64,000 nt of DNA from UBA4427 sp046351135. GTDB lineage: Bacteria > Myxococcota_A > UBA9160 > UBA4427. Location of the stretch: NCBI GenBank assembly GCA_046351135.1, contig JAXLZA010000002.1, forward strand, positions 124,001 through 188,000. Direction: 5' to 3'. The notes under the pieces are model-generated. The model made no database searches. It had not been told where the DNA came from and saw only the letters and a program-made list of their open reading frames with translations. The number at the start of each line of letters is the position of its first letter. Position 1 is the stretch's first letter. The translations under genes were made by a program, and so were the position numbers. Positions 45,513 to 53,698 of this stretch are shown here, in pieces.

Positions 45513-46430
45513 TCACACCCGGCCGAGCAGCTTCTCGACCAGGAAGCCGCGGCCCTGCTCGGCGAGCTGCTCGAGGCGGGACTTGTTGCTGTAGAGCGTC
45601 ATGTGGGACGTGTCGCGGCAGAGGAAGAGACGTTTGTCGGGGGTCGCGATCCCGTTGAAGACGTCGATCTCCTCCTCCCAGAGCGTGATGTCGTCCTTCT
45701 CGGCGACGCTCATCAGCACGGGCGTCCGGAGGATGCGCCGCAGGAAGGGACGCACGTCGTAGCTCATCAGGAGCTCGGTCGAGGCGATCGTGTTCCAGTG
45801 CTCGTGGGTGGGCGCGACGGTGTTCTTGAACTGGAGGAAAGCGCTCGTCACCTCGGGAAAGGGCCAGGTCGAGAGCTCCCGCGTCGGATCCGGCGTCGAC
45901 ATCGGCATCGTCCCGTGCCGGCCCGTCGCGAGGCGCTTGCGCCGGTCCTCGAGGATCAGGGTCTCGAGTCGGCGAAAGGCGAGGGCGCCGTGGACGCTCT
46001 GCATCGTCCGCCAGCCGTCGACGACGGGGATGTTCGAGACGACGCACTGCACGCGGGGATCCGTCGCGGCGACGATCAGGACGTGGCCGCCGCTGTACGA
46101 GATGCCCCAGATCCCGATGCGCGACGCGTCGAGCTCGGGCCGCGTCTCGACGAAGCTGATCGCGTTCTTGTAGTCGTCGATCTGGGCCCAGGGATCGATG
46201 TGCTGGCGGGGCTCGCCGTCGCTCGTCCCGAAGCCCCGGTAGTCGAAGACCAGCGCGGCGATGCCCGCGGCGGCGAAGATCCGGGCGTACTCGGGCTGGA
46301 CCAGCTCCTTCACATAACACCAGCCCCCCGCCATCACGACGACCGGATGCGGGCCCGGCCCGGCCGGGAGGTAGAGATGGGCGCGGATCTTCGTGCCCGC
46401 GCTCGGGAAGTCGACGTCGAGGGGCTGCAT
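45513..46430 (-). CDS. Alpha/beta hydrolase
   Basis: A 305-residue alpha/beta-fold hydrolase resembling the dienelactone-hydrolase/S15-type branch. VVVMAGGWCYV supplies the oxyanion-hole region, GIAALVFDYRGFGTSDG is the canonical strand-helix motif, and IGIWGISYSGGHVLIVAA is the nucleophile elbow (Ser113 or Ser111). VLMSVAEKDDITLW carries the acid and CRDTSHMTL the His. An AAGGAG four bases upstream fixes the ATG at 46430. The gene is divergent from the dioxygenase gene with 142 bases between. Substrate unknown; relatives hydrolyse small esters or lactones. Confidence 0.88.
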   Translation of the reverse strand: MQPLDVDFPSAGTKIRAHLYLPAGPGPHPVVVMAGGWCYVKELVQPEYARIFAAAGIAALVFDYRGFGTSDGEPRQHIDPWAQIDDYKNAISFVETRPELDASRIGIWGISYSGGHVLIVAATDPRVQCVVSNIPVVDGWRTMQSVHGALAFRRLETLILEDRRKRLATGRHGTMPMSTPDPTRELSTWPFPEVTSAFLQFKNTVAPTHEHWNTIASTELLMSYDVRPFLRRILRTPVLMSVAEKDDITLWEEEIDVFNGIATPDKRLFLCRDTSHMTLYSNKSRLEQLAEQGRGFLVEKLLGRV

Positions 46431-46572
46431 GGGGCTCCTTTCGCGCGGGTGCGGAGGGCTTCTCGGCATGGCTAGAGTGACGGATGCCGTCCGGACTGAC
46501 AAATCGGGGGCGGCGGATTGCGCCGCGGAAGCGACGGACGCACGGGGGCGACGGGCCGAGCAGGAGGATCCG

Positions 46573-47676
46573 ATGGAAGCGAGCGACACGACCGCCGCCC
46601 TGGCCGCCGAGGCGGCGAAGAGCCTGAACGAGCGCGGCTTCGCGATCCTCGATCGGATCGCCGACCCGGCGATCATGGACCAGCTGCAGGCGGAGGTGAA
46701 GCCGTGGGCCGATCGGGCCGAGCGGCTCCAGCTCAAGTTCTTCGGGGGCGGGCTGCGCAAGGTCGAGTCGGTGCTGACGAAGTCGCGGGCCTTCGTGACG
46801 CTGCTCGCGCATCCGGTGCTCCATGCGGTGAACGAGCGGATCCTCGGGCCCGAGTCGCTGCTGAACGGCTCCTCGGTCTTCATCCTCGAGCAGGGCGGCC
46901 GCGAGCAGACGATCCACACCGACGGCGCGATCTACGAGCCGATGCTTCCGCGCGCGCCGGGCGGGCCCCACTACCTGCTCGTCTTCATGTGGGCCGTCAC
47001 CGACTTCACGCGGGAGAACGGCGCGACCCGGGTGATCCCCGGCAGCCATCTCTGGCCGGCGGGGCGGCATCCCCGGCCCGACGACCCGATCGAGTATCTC
47101 GAGATGAAGAAGGGCTCGGCGGCGATCTGGCTCGGCTCGACCTATCACGCGGCGAGCTCGAACCACACGCCCTCGGCGCGCATCGGGACCCAGATGGGCT
47201 TCAACTGCGGCTGGCTGCGGCCCCACGAGGCGAACCTCCTGCTGGTCCCGCCGCTCGTCGCCCGGGACATGCCGCTCGCCGTCCAGGAGGTCCTCGGCTA
47301 CCGCGCCTATCGCGGCATGCTCGGCTGCATCGAGCAGCAGAGCCCCGGCGAGTGGCTCGGCATCCAGGCGAGCCTCGGCTCGAAGAGCAACCAGGTCGCC
47401 GCGACCCCCGATCCCTTCGACGTCGAGGCCTGCACCCGCGACTACTTCGCGACCCGCGGCCTCCCGATTCCGTCCGACGTGAAGAGCGAGCTCGACCAGC
47501 TCGCGGCGACGAACGCCGCCCGCGCGGCCGCCGCGTCCGAGGACGACCGCGAGGTCCTCGAGGTCGTGGCGCGCTCCCAGTCGCGACATCTCGTGAGCCA
47601 CGTGCTCGCCGGCGAGCACGGCGCGCTCGCCGACCGGTTGCGAGCGCTCCCGATCGCGCAGGCAGGCCCCGGTTAG
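46573..47676 (+). CDS. Phytanoyl-CoA dioxygenase (PhyH) family protein
   Basis: A 367-residue iron(II)/2-oxoglutarate-dependent oxygenase. The metal triad is visible as HTDG (His115, Asp117) and a distal His near residue 192 (STYHAASSNHTPSARIG), where the later Arg is a likely 2-oxoglutarate anchor. ENGATRVIPGSHLWP is the usual PhyH signature before the distal His. The ATG has AGGAGG six bases upstream. The C-terminal 80 residues (after the oxygenase core) are Ala/Arg/Asp-rich. It is followed 62 bases later by the DapA-like gene on the same strand and may share its pathway. Substrate unknown. Confidence 0.9.
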   Translation: MEASDTTAALAAEAAKSLNERGFAILDRIADPAIMDQLQAEVKPWADRAERLQLKFFGGGLRKVESVLTKSRAFVTLLAHPVLHAVNERILGPESLLNGSSVFILEQGGREQTIHTDGAIYEPMLPRAPGGPHYLLVFMWAVTDFTRENGATRVIPGSHLWPAGRHPRPDDPIEYLEMKKGSAAIWLGSTYHAASSNHTPSARIGTQMGFNCGWLRPHEANLLLVPPLVARDMPLAVQEVLGYRAYRGMLGCIEQQSPGEWLGIQASLGSKSNQVAATPDPFDVEACTRDYFATRGLPIPSDVKSELDQLAATNAARAAAASEDDREVLEVVARSQSRHLVSHVLAGEHGALADRLRALPIAQAGPG

Positions 47677-47738
47677 GCCCGCACCTCGCCTTCGATCCGA
47701 CCGTCCCGCCGTCTTCGACTGCCTGCCAAGGAGAACCG

Positions 47739-48668
47739 ATGAGCCCGACCGACGCCCGCCCGTATCGAGCCGCGATCTGCACCGTGACGCCCTACGACGA
47801 TCAGGGCCGCCTCGACGAGGCGGCCGTCGTCTCCCTCGTCGAACGCATCGCGAGCCGCGGCCTCGGCCTCGCGATCGGGACCGCGTCTCCGGGCGAGGGC
47901 TTCGCGATGTCCCTCGACGAGACCGCGAGCTTCTACGAGACCGTCGTCAAGACCGCCGCCGGCCGGGTCCCCGTCTGTGCGATGGGCGTCGAGCCGCGCA
48001 ACGCGAACCAGCTGCGGCCGATCGTGCGCATCGCCGAGAAGGCGAAGGTCGACGTCATGCAGCTCTACACCGCCGACCCCGGCCACTCGATGAAGCTGAC
48101 CGACCGCGAGCTCGAGCGCTTCTTCTCGACGCTGCTCGGCGAGATGACGATCCCCGCCGCGATCTCGACCCACGTCTACAACGGCCTCGTCCCGCTCCCG
48201 GTCCTCGCCCGACTGCTCGACGCCTTCCCGAACATCATTCGGATCCACTGCACGAGCGAGGTCAACTATCTCCACCAGCTGGTCCAGATCGCCGCGGGCC
48301 GCTGCGAGATCCTGGTCGGGGGGCCGATGCAGGCGCTCTCGACCCTCGCGATCGGGGGCCACGGCTTCCTCTGCTCCGAGGGCAACATCGCCCCCGTCGT
48401 CTGCAGCGAGCTCCAGTCGGCGGTGCGCGCCGGCGACCTCGAGGCGGCCAAGACCGCCTATCGCCAGCTGAACGGCGTCTTCAGCCTCAACATCTGGCCC
48501 GGGGGCAGCGTCCGCTTCCTCAAGACGGCGATGCGGCTGCTCGGGATTCCGGGCTCCGCGACGCGGCCGCCCTTCGAGCATCTCGACGAGGCGGCGACGG
48601 CGATCGCGCTGCGCTCGATGCGCGCGCTCGATCTGCCGGAGTGGCGCGGGAAGCTGCCCCAGGCTTGA
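47739..48668 (+). CDS. Dihydrodipicolinate synthase family protein lacking the Schiff-base lysine
   Basis: A 309-residue (beta/alpha)8 barrel of the DapA/NAL family. CTVTPYDDQGRLD at the start, GTASPGEGFAMSLDE (family GTTGE-type loop), CAMGVEPRNANQ and VYNGLVPLPV (active-site Tyr147) are in place. The strand that normally reads I-I-G-I-K carries IIRIHCTSEVN: His170 stands where the Schiff-base Lys should be. Class I aldolase chemistry with a pyruvate imine is therefore not expected. The GGAG/ATG spacing is good. It lies downstream of the dioxygenase gene. A divergent hydratase, lyase or non-enzymatic role is possible. Confidence 0.88.
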   Translation: MSPTDARPYRAAICTVTPYDDQGRLDEAAVVSLVERIASRGLGLAIGTASPGEGFAMSLDETASFYETVVKTAAGRVPVCAMGVEPRNANQLRPIVRIAEKAKVDVMQLYTADPGHSMKLTDRELERFFSTLLGEMTIPAAISTHVYNGLVPLPVLARLLDAFPNIIRIHCTSEVNYLHQLVQIAAGRCEILVGGPMQALSTLAIGGHGFLCSEGNIAPVVCSELQSAVRAGDLEAAKTAYRQLNGVFSLNIWPGGSVRFLKTAMRLLGIPGSATRPPFEHLDEAATAIALRSMRALDLPEWRGKLPQA

Positions 48669-48671
48669 GAC

Positions 48672-48702
48672 ACCACGGCGCGGGTCGCTCGACCCGCGTG
48701 GT
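48672..48702. terminator. Strong stem-loop between convergent genes
   Basis: Four bases after the DapA-like stop, ACCACG and CGGGTC arms pair with GACCCG and CGTGGT around a GCTC loop, with a small bulge on the 5' side. It sits in the gap between convergent genes. A short GTCTT follows on the plus strand rather than a T-tract. A terminator for the dioxygenase/DapA-like unit is likely, perhaps Rho-assisted. Confidence 0.5.
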
Positions 48703-48805
48703 CCCGGTCTTGCGGGGCGACCCCGTTCGGTCGCTCGGCCCGCCCACCCTCGCCGGCGAGCCCGGACCCGAAGGTCCCGAGCCCGCCGGCGATTCGGCTC
48801 CCCCG

Positions 48806-50698
48806 TCAGTCGTCGCCGCGGCGCGTGCGCCCTCGCACGCCCGGGGCGCCGGTGGTCGTTCCGCTCGACGGGCTCGTGACCCGTCCCTTGGCGGCGCGGA
48901 TCCGCGCGTCGTCGTCTCCGCCCGAGGTCTCGTCGTCGTCCTCGTCCTCGCATTCCCCGGACATCGTGACCGCGACCGGCGTCGCGAGGGTCCAGCTCGC
49001 GCTCCCGACCTCGGCGCGGATACCGATCGAGGTCGGTGCGACGGCCGGGCTCGCGGTGCCTTCGAAGCGCCCGGTCCGGTCCGTCACCGGGAAGATCCCG
49101 AGCAGCGCCCCGTCGCGTTCGTCCGAGGCGACGATGTGGCCGCCGATCGGCCCGCGTCGGCCCGAGATGCGGGTCGTCGTCCTGGCGCAGTCGACGGTCG
49201 CGCGCACACGGGTCAGCAGGACCTGATCGCAGTCGGCCGGTGCGCCCCGCACCGGGATCGGCGCGCTCGTCGCGCCGCCGCTGCCGACGGCGACCGAGCA
49301 GGGGGCGATGAAGGGCTCGAGGTCGATCGCGAAGCGACCCGAGCGCGACCCGCGCCGGGAGCCGAGCAGGACCTGGCTGCCGTCGGAGAGGACGGCGAAG
49401 ACGTCGAGCGACCCGCGCACCCCGCGCTCGCGGGCGACCGCGGCGCTCGTCGCCGCCGGCGTCGCGAGCGAGCCCTGGAGGAAGAGCCGCCCACCGTTCG
49501 CGCTCCACGCGGCGTCGTCGAGTCGCGGCGCGGTGGCGCTCGTCGCGTCGAGGGCGGCGAGGGAGAAGGTCTCCGCGTCGCTCTCGGCGGGCGTGCCGGC
49601 GTCGGTCGCGGTGCACGTCACGCTGACGCGCGCCGCGGCGGTCGGGGCCCAGACGATCTCGCCGGTGCCGTCGCCCATGTCGGTGAAGATCGCGTCGGCG
49701 GGGAGGCCGGCGCAGTCGAGGACGAGCGGATCGGCATCGGGATCGGTCGCGGAGAGCGCGACGCGCAGCTCGCTGCCGAGCTGGACCTGGCGGTTGCCGA
49801 TCGCCGCGAGCACCGGCGGCCGGTTGATGCGGCCGACGGAGATCACGATCGACTCCGCGTCGGAGGCGGCGGGCGTGCCGCCGTCGGTGACCTGGAAGGT
49901 CACGGCGTGCTGGCCGACCTGCGACGCATCGGGCGTCCAGAGGAAGCTCGCGCCGACGAGGCTCGCGCCGGTCGGCAGGCCCGTCGCCGAGAAGGTGAGC
50001 GGCTGGCCCTCGGGATCCTGGGCCGAGAGATCGAAGGCGAGGGTCTGGCCCGGATCGAGCTGCTGGTTGCCGATCGGCGCGAGCACGGGCGGCCGGTTCG
50101 CGGCCTGGCCGACGGCGATCGTCACGTCCATCGACGCGACGCCCATCGGCGTCCCGGTATCCGAGGCATGGAAGGTCACGGTATGCGCCCCGAGCTGCGC
50201 CGCGGTCGGCGTCCAGACGAAGCGACCCGTCCGGTTGCCGGCGTCGGTGAAGCTCGCGCCGGCCGGTGCATTGGCGACGCTCAGCAGGATCGCGCCGCCT
50301 TCGGGATCGGTCGCGGAGACGGTGAGGGCGAAGGACGAGCCGACCGTCGCGCTCTGGGCGGAGACGGCGGTGAAGACGGGCGGCCGGTTCGCGACGGCGG
50401 CCGAGCAGAAGGGCGACACGTCGGTGTGGCCCGAGCGGCGGAACTGATCGCCTCCCGTCGTCAGGCTCGCATTCGGGCTCGAGGCGTTGGTATGGCAGAG
50501 CCCGCAGTTGACCTGCGAGGCGCTGTTGGCGTTGCCGCCGTTCGGGTTGAAGGGCCTGGCCGGCGTCCAGCCGTTGGCCGTGCAGGTCGTGTCGACGTAG
50601 GTCCCGTAGCTGGGAAACGCGGAGGCCGCGTGGCCCGAGAGCAGCGTCAGGGACAGGGCCCAGCCGCCGACGCCTCGCCAGATCGATCGATGGAACAT
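48806..50698 (-). CDS. Secreted protein with three Ig-like (putative-Ig/cadherin-like) repeats and one CxxCH motif
   Basis: A 630-residue exported protein. The signal peptide cleaves near residue 27 (HAASA). Residues 38-97 hold four Cys and one CGLCH motif (Cys65, Cys68, His69), which could bind one heme c. Three Ig-like repeats follow at about 104-195, 200-293 and 297-384. Each begins NRPPVFTAV or NRPPVLAPIGN or NRPPVLAAIGN and carries a DPEG/DPDAD step, an FxWTPTAAQLG-type strand and a TDxGTPxxxD end. Residues about 390-560 form an unrelated beta-rich part. The tail is Asp/Glu-rich, then basic. The ATG follows GGGAGGCGAGG. A surface or adhesion role is inferred. Confidence 0.85.
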   Translation of the reverse strand: MFHRSIWRGVGGWALSLTLLSGHAASAFPSYGTYVDTTCTANGWTPARPFNPNGGNANSASQVNCGLCHTNASSPNASLTTGGDQFRRSGHTDVSPFCSAAVANRPPVFTAVSAQSATVGSSFALTVSATDPEGGAILLSVANAPAGASFTDAGNRTGRFVWTPTAAQLGAHTVTFHASDTGTPMGVASMDVTIAVGQAANRPPVLAPIGNQQLDPGQTLAFDLSAQDPEGQPLTFSATGLPTGASLVGASFLWTPDASQVGQHAVTFQVTDGGTPAASDAESIVISVGRINRPPVLAAIGNRQVQLGSELRVALSATDPDADPLVLDCAGLPADAIFTDMGDGTGEIVWAPTAAARVSVTCTATDAGTPAESDAETFSLAALDATSATAPRLDDAAWSANGGRLFLQGSLATPAATSAAVARERGVRGSLDVFAVLSDGSQVLLGSRRGSRSGRFAIDLEPFIAPCSVAVGSGGATSAPIPVRGAPADCDQVLLTRVRATVDCARTTTRISGRRGPIGGHIVASDERDGALLGIFPVTDRTGRFEGTASPAVAPTSIGIRAEVGSASWTLATPVAVTMSGECEDEDDDETSGGDDDARIRAAKGRVTSPSSGTTTGAPGVRGRTRRGDD

Positions 50699-50902
50699 CC
50701 TCGCCTCCCGCGCGTCGAGTCCGACGGCGCATCCGATTGAGTGCAGTCGGGGAGGTCATCGGCTCGCGTTGCGGATGCGCGCGTGGCCCGCCTCACCGGC
50801 GCCCGCGATGCAGCCGAAGGCGAATGGGATGCAGCTCACGCAGAGGTCCGTCGAATGGGCCCGGCGTCACCGGATCGTCGCCGCGCGGATCGGCGAGGCG
50901 AT

Positions 50903-51664
50903 TCAGGCGGGCTCGCGGGTCGCGCTGCGATGCGCGCGAAACGGCGCCTGGTAGAGCCAGACTCGGCGCCCGTCGACGCACTCGAGCGTATGCCGCGGCG
51001 CGAGCGAGGTCGCTTCGAACTCGAGGCTGACGAGCCAGGCGCCGGGGGCGAGCTCGCGAGCGGCCTTCTCCGCGGCGCGCGGCATGCTCTCGGGGCGCTG
51101 GAACAGGTAGACGAGATCGTAGGCCGACCAGTCGGCGGTCCAGAGGTCACCGCGCCGGATGCGCGCGAAGCGGCAGCGCCCGGCGCACGCGAGGCGCAGC
51201 GGACCGCTGCGCTCGATCCCCTCGAGCCCGGCCTGCGGATACTCGCGATGCAGCTCGCGCAGACCGTCGCCGAGGCCGCAGCCGGCATCGAGGATGCGCG
51301 CGCCGGGCGGGAGGGGCGCGCGCTCCGCGAGGCCGCGCAGGGCGCCCGCCGGCGTCGGAAAGAGCGGCGCGTCGCGCCAGGCGGCGATCGGATAGAGGAG
51401 GAGCAGGAGTGCGAGCGGTGCGAGCCAAGCCCAGGCCGGCACGCTCGCGGCGAGCCCGCTGACGAGCAGCGACGCGGGAAAGCCGGCGAAGATCAGCAGC
51501 CGTCGCCAGGACGTGTCGCCCCAGGCGAGGCCGAGCGGGAGACCGAGCGCGCTCGCCACGAGGAGCGCCGGCCCGGGCGCGACGCCCAGGGCCGTGAGCC
51601 CGACGAAGGCGAGCCACGCGCTGCCCCAGGCGAGCAGCGCCGGGAGCGGCCACCGGAATTTCAA
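50903..51664 (-). CDS. Class I SAM-dependent methyltransferase with N-terminal membrane segment
   Basis: A 253-residue protein with about three to four hydrophobic helices (residues 5-105, rich in Ala/Leu/Trp) and a C-terminal class I methyltransferase domain. ILDAGCGLGDGL is motif I, LEGIERSG is the acidic loop after strand 2, and LWTADWSAYDLVYLF is motif IV. The start is not certain: a TTG whose last bases overlap the P450 stop (TTGA) keeps the membrane part in frame and gives coupling. No ATG is available before the first helix. It is the last gene of a SnoaL, P450, methyltransferase unit, pointing to tailoring of a hydrophobic small molecule. Confidence 0.78.
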   Translation of the reverse strand: MKFRWPLPALLAWGSAWLAFVGLTALGVAPGPALLVASALGLPLGLAWGDTSWRRLLIFAGFPASLLVSGLAASVPAWAWLAPLALLLLLYPIAAWRDAPLFPTPAGALRGLAERAPLPPGARILDAGCGLGDGLRELHREYPQAGLEGIERSGPLRLACAGRCRFARIRRGDLWTADWSAYDLVYLFQRPESMPRAAEKAARELAPGAWLVSLEFEATSLAPRHTLECVDGRRVWLYQAPFRAHRSATREPA

Positions 51665-52905
51665 CGAGCCGCCCCGCCCAGGTCGACGACGAGGCGCAGC
51701 GGGCGCCGCATGATCCCGATCTGCTCCCAGTCGGCTTCGTTCTCGACGAGGCGCGCGTCTTCGGGCAGGAAGTCGAGGGCGGCCTCGAGCATGCAGCTCA
51801 TCTCCTGCATCGCGAGATTCGCGCCGAGGCAGTAGCGCGGACCGTGGCCGAAGCTGACGACCTCGCGGGTGTCGCGGCCGACGTCGAAGCGATCCGGGTC
51901 GGGAAAGACCGAAGGATCCCGGTTCGCGCTCGCCGGGGAGAGCATCAGCATGTCGCCCGGGCGGATCGTGTGGCCGTGGAGCTCGATCGGCTCCATCGCG
52001 AAGCGCATGTTCACGGCGGCGAGCGAGCCGAAGTCGAAGCGCAGCGCCTCGCGGACCGCGTTGCGCACGAGGCTGCGATCGGCGCGCACCCGCGCGAGCT
52101 CGCCCGGATGCCGGAGCAGATGGCGGATCACCTGCGTCCCGCCCAGCGTCGTCGTCTCCGAGCCCGCCGCGACGAGGCCCGCCACGAGCACGACGATCTC
52201 GCGGTTCGTGAGCGCCTCGTCGCCGGCGTTGCCGTGGATCAGGTCGGAGAGCAGGTCGTCGGCGCGGGTCTGGCGGCGCTCGTCGGCGAGCTTCACGACC
52301 CACTCGGCGAGCTCCTCGATCGCGGCGTTGCCCCGCTCGACCTTGGCCGCGTCGGCGAAGAACGTGAAGCGCTGCATCATCTGCTGGGCGAGGCTGCGGA
52401 AGCGCGCCTCGTCGCCGGGATAGGGCGGGATGCCGGTGATGCGGCCGATCACCGTGTTGGGGATCGGGTCGGTGAAGGCGGCGAGCAGGTCGACGGGGCC
52501 CGCGCTCCCGCGGATCGGCGCGGCGAACTCCTCGACGATGTCGCGGACCTGCTCGTCCATCCGTCGCACCGCCCGCGGCGTGAAGCCCGCCGACAGGCGG
52601 TGGCGCCAGCGGCGATGGCCCTCGGGATCGGCGCTGATGATCGAGCTCTGCTCGAAGTGGAAGAGCCACGAGTCCGGTGGCGCCGGGCGGTGGCCCCGGG
52701 CGAGGCGGCGATCGGTCGAGAGCCGCGGGTCGGAGAAGAAGCGGCGGACGTCGTCGTAGCGGGTGATGAACCAGGTCCCGAGCGCCTCGTCCCAGTGGAC
52801 GGGGTCGTGCTCCCGCAGCCAGGCGAGCTGCGCGAAGGGATTCGCGACGAACGCCGGATCGACGAGCGAGGCGGGCGGGGCGGAGACCGGGAGGACCGGG
52901 GCCAT
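51661..52905 (-). CDS. Cytochrome P450
   Basis: A 414-residue soluble P450 monooxygenase. The heme-binding loop is VSFGHGPRYCLGANLAMQE (Cys near residue 348), the I-helix oxygen-binding segment is VAGLVAAGSETTT, and the K-helix ExxR is EALR. The meander NRDPSVFPDPDRFDVGR is regular. N-terminal YDDVRRFFSDPRLSTD and the EGHRRWRHRLSAGFTP helix fit bacterial class I enzymes needing ferredoxin and reductase, not encoded nearby. It lies between a SnoaL-like gene (10 bases upstream) and a membrane methyltransferase gene. Substrate unknown. Confidence 0.94.
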   Translation of the reverse strand: MAPVLPVSAPPASLVDPAFVANPFAQLAWLREHDPVHWDEALGTWFITRYDDVRRFFSDPRLSTDRRLARGHRPAPPDSWLFHFEQSSIISADPEGHRRWRHRLSAGFTPRAVRRMDEQVRDIVEEFAAPIRGSAGPVDLLAAFTDPIPNTVIGRITGIPPYPGDEARFRSLAQQMMQRFTFFADAAKVERGNAAIEELAEWVVKLADERRQTRADDLLSDLIHGNAGDEALTNREIVVLVAGLVAAGSETTTLGGTQVIRHLLRHPGELARVRADRSLVRNAVREALRFDFGSLAAVNMRFAMEPIELHGHTIRPGDMLMLSPASANRDPSVFPDPDRFDVGRDTREVVSFGHGPRYCLGANLAMQEMSCMLEAALDFLPEDARLVENEADWEQIGIMRRPLRLVVDLGGAAR

Positions 52906-52915
52906 CGAGCACCTC

Positions 52916-53314
52916 TCAGGAGAGGACGATCTCCTTGAAGCGCTGCGAGTCGGTGTGCTCCTCGATCTCGACGATCCGGCCGTCGCGGCAGACGTAGACC
53001 CAGACGTACTCGTTGCTGTAGGGCTTGCCGTTCGCGGCCTTCGCCTCGTTGCGCTGGCGGACGACGACCTTGTCGCCGTCGGCGACGATCCACTTCGTCT
53101 CGGACTTCATCGTCGTGAGGTCGAAGAACTTCGCTCCGGCCGCGCCCATCGCGCCGAGGACCTCGTTGCGCCCGATGGGCGAGCCGAGCCCCGCCGCCGC
53201 CGGCGGTCGCCACTGGACCTTGTCGTCGAGCAGGGCGGCCATCGTCGCACCGTCGCCGCGGCCCTGGGCGGCGAGGTAGTCGAGAACGAGCTTGCGGCTG
53301 GCTTCGGTGTTCAT
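52916..53314 (-). CDS. SnoaL-like/nuclear transport factor 2 family protein
   Basis: A 132-residue NTF2-fold protein with the order ASRKLVLDYLAAQGRGDGATMAALLDDKVQWRPP (helices then first strand), GRNEVLGAMGAAGAKFF, and a strand ending DGRIVEIEEHTDSQRFKEIV, which is the classic ketosteroid-isomerase-like C-terminus. The acidic residues in DDKVQW and EEHTD may be catalytic, but this is not certain. It is the first gene of the P450/methyltransferase unit, suggesting an isomerase, cyclase or dehydratase step beside the P450. Single-domain length is typical. Confidence 0.88.
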   Translation of the reverse strand: MNTEASRKLVLDYLAAQGRGDGATMAALLDDKVQWRPPAAAGLGSPIGRNEVLGAMGAAGAKFFDLTTMKSETKWIVADGDKVVVRQRNEAKAANGKPYSNEYVWVYVCRDGRIVEIEEHTDSQRFKEIVLS

Positions 53315-53386
53315 GGCGCGGGTCGGGCTCCTCTGGGGTTCCTGCGGACTCTAGAGCGATTCGGAGACGAGGGCACGCAGGGCGAC

Positions 53387-53698
53387 TCAGTAGCGATCTC
53401 CGCGCACCACCTCGACTTCGCCCACCGCCAGGAAGAGGCGGTGGCTGTCGAGAATGGGCGCCAGGGACTCGACCAGGGCGCTCGCCTTGGCCTCACCGGC
53501 GATCACGAGCACGATCGCCTTGGCCGAGGCGCCCGTGACTTCGTCGTGCTGCCATTCGGCGTCGCGCCCGCCTCCCCGGTCGACGTGGAGGACGCTCCAG
53601 CCCGAGATGTCCGCCGCCTTCACGTGCCGGATGACGAGCGGGACGAGGGGCGTATCGACGAGGATTTCGATCCGTTTGCGCGTCACGGTCTCGATCAT
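53387..53698 (-). CDS. sbtB: PII-like regulator SbtB
   Basis: A 103-residue PII-superfamily trimeric signalling protein paired with the bicarbonate transporter just upstream. It has the ferredoxin-like core with RKRIEILVDTPLVPLVIRHVKAADISGWSVLHV, the mobile loop RGGGRDAEWQHDEVTGA, AKAIVLVIAGEAKA, and the end LFLAVGEVEVVRGDRY. Cyanobacterial SbtB proteins carry an additional C-terminal redox loop with two Cys; here no Cys is present, as in shorter relatives. The ATG lies in the SbtA stop (ATGA), which implies translational coupling. It would bind adenine nucleotides and gate SbtA. Confidence 0.88.
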   Translation of the reverse strand: MIETVTRKRIEILVDTPLVPLVIRHVKAADISGWSVLHVDRGGGRDAEWQHDEVTGASAKAIVLVIAGEAKASALVESLAPILDSHRLFLAVGEVEVVRGDRY

